Source: Temnopleurus reevesii (lineage: Eukaryota; Echinodermata; Echinoidea; Temnopleuroida; Temnopleuridae). From it: 23,363 bases of DNA. The translations under genes were made by a program, and so were the position numbers. Within the stretch, counting starts at the first letter, position 1. Each line of letters opens with the position of its first letter. Below, one piece after another: positions 18,535 to 23,363 of this stretch. The DNA lies in contig BQKZ01000617.1 in assembly GCA_036244855.1 (NCBI GenBank), forward strand, positions 54,904 through 78,266, given 5' to 3'. The notes under the pieces were generated by a model that worked only from the letters and a program-made list of their open reading frames with translations, ran no database searches and was not told where the DNA came from.

Positions 18535-18905
18535 TGCATAGCTTTCCTCTTAGATGTAGAGGGGAAAGTGTAATACTCAAATTCATATGATTTAATTCTA
18601 TCCCAGACAAGCCATTTAAACAGGAGAATGACTGGGAAATACATACAGTACGTGTTCCTTCAAATACAATTTTAAAAAGGCAATAAAAGTGCATCATGTT
18701 GTATATTCCCAGACAAGAATTAACACTGCAATCAATATTAAGATGGAAGTTATCATCCATAATATTCTCCTTTCTGCCTCAAGACATCATTTCTCTCTGA
18801 AGTTCATGACTAATATTCCCCCTCCAGACCAACAACACTACCACCACCACCATCCCCTTCCCCACCACAAAGAGCCTTTTCCCCCTTCCAACAATCACGC
18901 AAAAA
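18535..18905 (+). repeat. Tandem duplication, copy 2
   Basis: This copy matches copy 1 with an offset of about 410 bases. The core at 18761-18846 differs from copy 1 at one of 86 bases, against roughly 20% difference outside it. A CAC triplet run is longer by 6 bases here. The 75-codon plus-strand frame (18689-18916) and the 86-codon minus-strand frame (18500-18760) are not taken as genes. Confidence 0.85.
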
Positions 18906-19091
18906 TACAGATTTAATACAAGTCTAGCCATCAGCATTGGTATCCTGATGTTGAATGGGATTTTTCAAGTCTTAGAGAGCGAATGAACATATTCTGGTTA
19001 AGAAGGAAGAAAATAACATTCCATATCTTTTAATAAAGCAATTCAACCAAATTAAAGCCGACAAAAATATCGTACAATAAAATTAACAAGG
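18906..19091. other. Unassigned A+T-rich spacer
   Basis: Nothing recognised between the duplication and the next element. Confidence 0.5.
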
Positions 19092-19346
19092 TACAGTCAA
19101 ACCTATCTTAGAAGCCATCTATATGTAGTGGTCACCTGTTTATAGTGACCACTCTTTCTCTTTCCCTCCAGATGAACATGTGTATTATACAACCTGTCTA
19201 TAGAGGTCACCTGTCTACAGTAGCCACTCTTCCCGTTTCCATCGAGATGAAAATGTGTATTATACAACCTGTCTATTGAGGTCACCTGTCTACAATAGCC
19301 ACTCTTTGTTTCCCTTGAATGGCGACTACAAACAGGTATGACTGTA
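19092..19346. mobile_element. MITE with TA ends and an internal 75-bp tandem repeat
   Basis: The left end TACAGTCAAACCTATC is inverted at the right end (TACAGTCATACCTGTT read from 19346). TA at both ends fits the TA target of Tc1/mariner-pogo transposons, whose Tigger/pogo ends also start CAGTCAAACC. Inside, GTCACCTGT recurs at 19131, 19206 and 19281, an exact 75-base period. GTGGTCAC (19128-19135) and GTGACCAC (19145-19152) form a further palindrome. The 25-codon periodic minus-strand frame is a by-product of a repeat length divisible by three. No transposase is present. Confidence 0.8.
19131..19318. repeat. 75-bp tandem repeat, 2.5 copies
   Basis: Units start at 19131, 19206 and 19281. Each holds GTCACCTGTYTA, ARCCACTCTT and, in the two full units, AGATGAAMATGTGTATTATA plus CAACCTGTCTAT. 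The last unit is partial. Confidence 0.9.
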
Positions 19347-19349
19347 TCA

Positions 19350-19435
19350 ATAATGATAAAATAATAATAATAATACATAACATTTATTAGGCGCTTAATA
19401 CGGATGTTTCTAAGCGCACAGTATTCTGATTACGA
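19350..19435 (-). mobile_element. 3' fragment of a SINE-like element with ATT tail
   Basis: Read on the minus strand, a GTGCGCTTAGAAACATCCGT and TTAAGCGCCTAATAAATG section runs into TTATTATTATTATT. AGCGC words just before an ATT-repeat tail are typical of tRNA-derived SINE 3' ends in this type of genome, and the copy at 21565 also ends in an ATT tail. No A or B box is present, so this would be a 5'-truncated piece. Confidence 0.4.
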
Positions 19436-19731
19436 AAAGATTAACCGGAAAATTAAGTGAAGAAAAAGAGGAGGAATGGAAAATTACATAATAGAATATT
19501 AATATAAAATTGTGATTTCATATTTCATTCCAACATTCCGAATTGCCTCTAGTACCATATTGCCTTGGGGAAGACTCATTTTCTAACAAAACACCCGATC
19601 AAAACACACAGCGTGCTTGATAGCATGGATTGGAAGGAGGATTTTTGTGCCTCGAAACGTAAATTCCATCAGTGATTCATCCTTCCAGTTAATTAACCCT
19701 ACTTCATTTGCAATCTTTTACTCACCCCAAC
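19436..19731. other. Unassigned sequence
   Basis: No feature recognised. Confidence 0.5.
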
Positions 19732-19922
19732 GCAGAGATGCCAACCGTTCCTAAATTTGCACGAGGACAAAATTAAAATATGAATAACTGCACCAGCTGA
19801 ACAAAAGTGAGAGGAAATATGACAATAATAACCACACTCTGACCCATTCACTTGTATTAAGAGCCTTGAATTATATGTGAACATACATCTCATGCATATT
19901 CTGGAACGGTTGGCATCTCTGC
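19732..19922. mobile_element. MITE with perfect 20-bp terminal inverted repeats
   Basis: GCAGAGATGCCAACCGTTCC (19732-19751) is inverted without mismatch at 19903-19922, and similarity extends more weakly inward (AAATTTGCACGAG against GAATATGCATGAG). The element is 191 bp with no coding capacity. CAGAGATG ends resemble hAT-type ends (CAGRGNTG), but no 8-bp target duplication is visible. CCAAC stands next to both ends (19727-19731, 19922-19926) and could be a 5-bp duplication, or chance, because it is also part of the TIR. Confidence 0.8.
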
Positions 19923-20478
19923 CAACATACCCTTGGAGTGCATAACCGAGAGTTTAATGAGTGGAACAAATTTGAAGAATCTCTTGCATAAGAGCCAATA
20001 ACATTGCTTTCGATGAATTGTTCACTCAATTGCATACTAGCTCTCAAGTATATTTTATAATTCAGACCAAAATACTGTAAGGTAATGTTCCATTGTGGTG
20101 TATGAAGGATGATGAATTCATGCAAATGATACATGTATTTTTGTTTTTCATACTCAATGCACATTGTTGAAAATGAATAATGTAAAAGGATGGTGCTTTA
20201 GGAAAAATGATTACCTTGTGTCAATCACATTAAAATATGACAGTTTAATCAAAAATTCAAATTTATGCATGCTTCTTGACAAAGAGCATAGTCACATGAT
20301 ATTCCTTCAACCGAAATTCTATTAAACTACAATGGTTGGAATCCAATGTATTTGTCGTTACGTCGGATAAGCCTCAGCTAAGCTTTCAGGTAGTCAAGAA
20401 CAATCTTTGTCCATAGAGCATGCATAAAACTTTGATCTTCTAATCAAACCTATAATGCAAAGAGATCTCATAATTTTC
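19923..20478. other. Unassigned A+T-rich sequence
   Basis: A minus-strand 97-codon frame (19871-20164) begins inside the MITE and has no recognised motif. Nothing else is seen. Confidence 0.45.
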
Positions 20479-20614
20479 TAAAGCCCTGGTCACATAGGAC
20501 CCCGGAAACAACACGATTCACCCTGACTCGTTGTTCTGAAGCAGTTAAGTGTGAATTAACAAAGAGTCGGGGTGAATGGTGTTGCTTCCGGGGTCCTAGG
20601 TGACCAGGGCTTTA
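20479..20614. mobile_element. Foldback element, 57-bp arms and 22-base loop
   Basis: The arms (20479-20535 and 20558-20614) both read TAAAGCCCTGGTCAC, then TAGGACCCCGGAA and CAACAC, with five mismatches in 57. The loop is 22 bases. The element is G+C-rich against an A+T-rich background. It has no room for a protein. A TA at each outer edge could be a TA target duplication. The RNA form would be a long, nearly perfect hairpin. Confidence 0.9.
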
Positions 20615-20818
20615 AATTTTTATCTTCTAAAAGCAAGAACCTAATTCAGTCATATCTGTTTTCATACATGACTGGAAACATGCATGAACACACCTTTTGT
20701 GTGAACGTACATCATAGCAAACATTGAACATCCTTGAAAAAATATAAGAGCAGGAGCAGAAGCAATATTGACACTTCTGATAACATCCAGGACATTCATG
20801 TTCCTGCTTAAAGCGATA
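20615..20818. other. Unassigned sequence
   Basis: Nothing recognised. Confidence 0.5.
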
Positions 20819-20939
20819 GACCAGTTTTGGGAGGAGGGCGCTTCAAATATTTAACTAGTTTGCGAACTGCAGTAAAATTATTACCATAATGCAGTTTTCC
20901 AATAGTAAATTAGAGCATGGTCATAGTTTTTTTAATGAA
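20819..20939 (+). repeat. Dispersed repeat, copy 2
   Basis: Same orientation as, and about 92% identical to, the block at 2615-2736, 18.2 kb away. Similarity ends at AATGAA at the same base as in copy 1, after which the two flanks are unrelated. A shared breakpoint like this suggests a true element end or a common truncation point. Confidence 0.8.
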
Positions 20940-21564
20940 CAGCAAAACTAAAGGCAAACCAAAGCTAAAACCTTTAAAAAAAAATAATGGCCCGAAAATG
21001 GCCCGACCTTGTTTTTTCACTCTTCATTCATATTTAGTAAAATACTAAATGAACATATGGAATACAACCTGAAAAGTCATCCTCAGATGATCTTTGGCTT
21101 TTCACTCTCTCCTGAATCTTAATTTATCAATGAATTGTGTGAACTGTGTTTAAGAATATTCAATTCCCTTTTTTTTTCCTTTTTACTATGATGAATTGAC
21201 ACTATCTTTCAAAAATAAAATTTGACGGCATCCAAACTTCTTCTTTTTTTTGGGGGGGGGGGGGCTGATGGCATACATGTACACTACATCATTCACAGTA
21301 AACCTTGTGAGAACCACTTGCTTCTTGCAGTCACAATTCTAAATGTTTAGATTTGTTCTTTGGTTTCATTCTGGTGTAGACCTTTGAGATTACATGACTC
21401 AAAACATGTTATGGAGTGGATTGATTACTCTCTATGTTTGTTGATGCTTTCTATTGTCAAGGTGCCATTGAAAGTACATTGGGGAAGAGAAAGGAACACT
21501 CACGAGCAAAAGTCATGAGACCTAAATGTACTTATGCACCATCGAGAGTACCATGCAGACCAAA
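20940..21564. other. Unassigned A+T-rich sequence with a 13-G run
   Basis: A run of 13 G follows eight T at 21252-21264. A short inverted repeat TTTAGTA / TACTAAA lies near 21033-21050. AATGGCCCGA occurs twice near 20987-21006. No gene is seen. Confidence 0.5.
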
Positions 21565-21872
21565 AAGCCTCATGGTGTAGTGGTTCTGACTTTTGATTCC
21601 AACCGGAGGATCGTAGGTTCAAATCCCATCCATGGCATTAATTTCCTTCAGCAAGAAATTCTATTCGCATTGTGCTGCGTTTGACCAAGGTGAGGTAAAT
21701 GGAGACGGGAAGAATAAATTCCCTTGTAATGCAATGCGTTGTAGTGGCTGCCGGCCAAAGCCGGATAATAAAGAGTGTAAAACTTTCAGCACCATGAGCT
21801 CAGATAAGGTGGACATGTGCGCTATACAACTACAAAGAGTAGCCACAATTATTATTATTATTATCATTATCA
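21565..21872 (+). mobile_element. tRNA-derived SINE, full-length diverged copy
   Basis: The A box TGGTGTAGTGG (21573-21583) and B box GGTTCAAATCC (21616-21626) both fit the RNA polymerase III consensus. They are followed by CCATCCATGGCATTAATTTC, TTGTGCTGC, AAGGTGAGGTAAATGG, GGCTGCCGGCCAAAGCCGG and an ATT-repeat tail (about 21848-21870). CAAAAA occurs just before the start (21561-21566) and just after the tail (21871-21876) and may be the target-site duplication. The body is clearly more diverged than the copy at 23142. Frames of 90 and 77 codons on the two strands are shadows. Confidence 0.9.
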
Positions 21873-22285
21873 AAAACAGAAAACATTCAGTCATCCTCCT
21901 TTGATTTCATAATGGCTTGATTTGAACTTTTTATTGCACTTTTACTCAAATCAAACTGATTTCATAAAGAGGCATGCCAAAGATAATATCACAAGATATT
22001 CTGAAAGTTTTTTTGGGAGCCTTACTGTGCCATCTTCATCTTACCTTTCACAAGAAATTATTTTTTGTGACACTCATTGGAACCTAACAGTTTTAGGTGG
22101 GCCTACCTAGAGTGACTTTAGAAAACATAACTATTGTAAAAATTGTTTGCAGTTGACTTTCCTGAGAATATTTTTATGTTTGAGATATGTGAAACATCAT
22201 AACATGAAAACATATTGTTGGAAAACCTGAAAACAAACCAGTTGCAAACACATAGCAATGTGATAAAAAAACCTGAGGCCTATTT
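21873..22285. other. Unassigned A+T-rich sequence
   Basis: A 62-codon plus-strand frame (21922-22110) has no recognised motif. Nothing else is seen. Confidence 0.45.
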
Positions 22286-22543
22286 CTAAATTATTGTTTC
22301 AAAATCTTCATTATGTTGGCCAATCATCAAGAAGATATTCCATGGACATACATCTACAAATAAAATTGTCATTAAAAGAGGATAAACAGATCCCTGCCTC
22401 CTTGCAATTAATAATTCATGCTCCGCATACAAACATGCAGGGGTGGATGTAACATAAAGGTCTATAACCGTAATTTCTTGGCCATCGTGATAAGCACGCA
22501 TACCCACGCAGTGATCTCGTAAAGCTCTTTTGAAAGAGCACAT
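22286..22543 (-). CDS. Candidate small open frame, 85 residues, unknown
   Basis: A complete ATG-to-stop frame. Its first half is non-repetitive and mixed in composition (MRAYHDGQEITVIDLYVTST, CLYAEHELLIARRQG), while the second half is hydrophobic (LLMTILFVDV, NIFLMIGQ) and could form one membrane segment. The ATG has A at -3 (AAAGATGT), and an in-frame stop lies two codons upstream. No family is recognised and there are no repeats in the stretch. An 85-codon frame can occur by chance in this much DNA, so confidence is low. Confidence 0.2.
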   Translation of the reverse strand: MCSFKRALRDHCVGMRAYHDGQEITVIDLYVTSTPACLYAEHELLIARRQGSVYPLLMTILFVDVCPWNIFLMIGQHNEDFETII

Positions 22544-22673
22544 CTTTCACTTCATTCAGCAATACAGCATGCTGCAGACATAACATTTGGTGGGTATTAA
22601 ACTTCTTTTGTCAGTCTTAAAATCCATGTCTTTTATTGACTGGGGAATTTAATAGCTGATCCAATCGGGGAGG

Positions 22674-22940
22674 TTGCACATGTGTTTTAGAGTGAGTTTG
22701 AAACGTGACTGGAATATTGTTGAACAATACATGATATTGGCCCTGCACAACATGCTCTTATGTATACATAACATGGAGTCACTTTTGGAAGAAACTGAGA
22801 ACATCATCATGTTCGGTAAACGGAGAACTGGGGTGAGATTTGTAGAAGGTGAGAGCGGGCGAGCTCTTTGCTTATATAGCTCATTTAGCAAATATAAATT
22901 TCTCACTTCTTGCACTTTCTACCAGCAAAACTCTAAATAA
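22674..22940 (+). CDS. Candidate small open frame, 88 residues, unknown
   Basis: An ATG-to-TAA frame includes NMESLLEETENIIMFGKRRT and GVRFVEGESGRALCLYSSF. AATAAA overlaps the stop (about 22936-22941). The minus strand is open over almost the same bases (22649-22915, also 88 codons), so the frame alone is weak evidence. No domain is recognised. It could be a terminal exon or chance. Confidence 0.15.
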   Translation: MHMCFRVSLKRDWNIVEQYMILALHNMLLCIHNMESLLEETENIIMFGKRRTGVRFVEGESGRALCLYSSFSKYKFLTSCTFYQQNSK

Positions 22941-23141
22941 AAGCATAAATGCTGAAATGATGATAGAGTTGGAATATAGGATCTGCAGACAATACCATAT
23001 GAATACAGGAATCAGACTTTAAAGCTGGACTTTGGTGTAAATATAGACAGTCCTTTACAGGAAACCTAGCTAACCAATGCTTGAAAAAATGTAGGCCCAA
23101 GCAACACTGACTATGTCAGCTGCATGAAGGCTTACACATGG
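22941..23141. other. Unassigned sequence
   Basis: Nothing recognised before the last SINE. Confidence 0.5.
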
Positions 23142-23363
23142 AGGTGTCGTGGTGAAGTGGTCGTGACTCGCCTTTCAACCAGAGGGTCGTAGGTTCGAAT
23201 GCCACCCATGGCGTCAATTTCCTTCAAGAAATTCATCCACACTGTGCTGCACTCAACCCAGGTGAGGTGAATGGGTACCTGGCAGGAATCTTTATTCCTT
23301 GAAATGCCAAGTGCCCTGATGGCTGCCGGGCTAAAGCCAGGGTAATAAATGCAAAGCGCCTTG
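23142..23363 (+). mobile_element. tRNA-derived SINE, cut by the window end
   Basis: The A box TGGTGAAGTGG is at 23150-23160 and the B box GGTTCGAATGC at 23192-23202. The tRNA-related head is followed by CCACCCATGGCGTCAATTTC, GTGCTGCACTCAACCCAGG, TGAGGTGAATGGGTACCTGG, TGGCTGCCGGGCTAAAGCC and GCAAAGCGCC. The 3' tail lies beyond the window. This is the least decayed of the three copies and serves here as the reference. The family relies on polymerase III transcription and on a LINE's reverse transcriptase. Confidence 0.93.

Noticed and set aside
19103..19378. 91-codon minus-strand frame with a 25-residue internal repeat
   Set aside because: The repeat is the 75-bp tandem unit of a MITE. The frame stays open because 75 is a multiple of three.
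23142..23215. Functional tRNA gene
   Set aside because: A and B boxes are present, but the same head plus a shared non-tRNA body recurs at two other sites, and I cannot pair a proper acceptor stem. It is a SINE head.

Overview
This is an A+T-rich, low-coding stretch of an animal genome. Three copies of one tRNA-derived SINE type (A box and B box, a shared body with the words CCATGGCGTCAATTTCCTTC and GCTGCACTCAACCCAGGTGA, and in one copy an ATT-repeat tail) look like the SINE family I know from sea urchins. Together with the AATTC-repeat retrotransposon tail and the many short foldback elements, this makes an echinoid the best guess. That is an inference from recalled repeat families, not a database match. 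The window reads as intergenic or intronic DNA. No open frame exceeds 172 codons, and none shows a protein domain I recognise.

Layout. 1-6.4 kb: mostly plain A+T-rich DNA with a 2-copy ~98-bp tandem repeat (1777-1962), one copy of a dispersed 122-bp repeat (2615-2736), a run of GAAAAC units (3499-3518), two 19-bp perfect duplications and a purine-rich tract. 6.48-6.99 kb: a TTAA-flanked element with terminal inverted repeats, a strong palindrome and an 8-bp microsatellite. 7.4-9.3 kb: short exon-like segments and a minus-strand SINE. 9.7-11.0 kb: nested tandem repeats (a ~200-bp pair, an 83-bp triplet, a ~179-bp array) broken by a 28-C run and a 3-base gap. 12.4-12.6 kb: a small CpG-rich island. 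13.36-13.83 kb: a 2-copy tandem repeat with an identical 59-bp core.

14.0-20.6 kb is dense in small inverted-repeat elements: 14020-14250, 19092-19346 (with an internal 75-bp tandem repeat), 19732-19922 and 20479-20614. The same stretch holds a retrotransposon 3' end (about 17490-17798) and a ~410-bp tandem duplication (17975-18905). The second copy of the 122-bp repeat lies at 20819-20939. 21-23.4 kb carries two plus-strand SINEs, the last cut by the window edge.

Genes. I cannot establish any complete gene. The best coding candidates are possible exons on the plus strand at 16836-16971 (ends in a consensus donor), 9119-9259 (strong acceptor) and 11144-11207 (acceptor plus donor, but inside a decayed repeat unit), and a minus-strand 85-codon frame at 22286-22543. 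All are low confidence and are listed so that they can be tested. I saw no viral or toxin gene.
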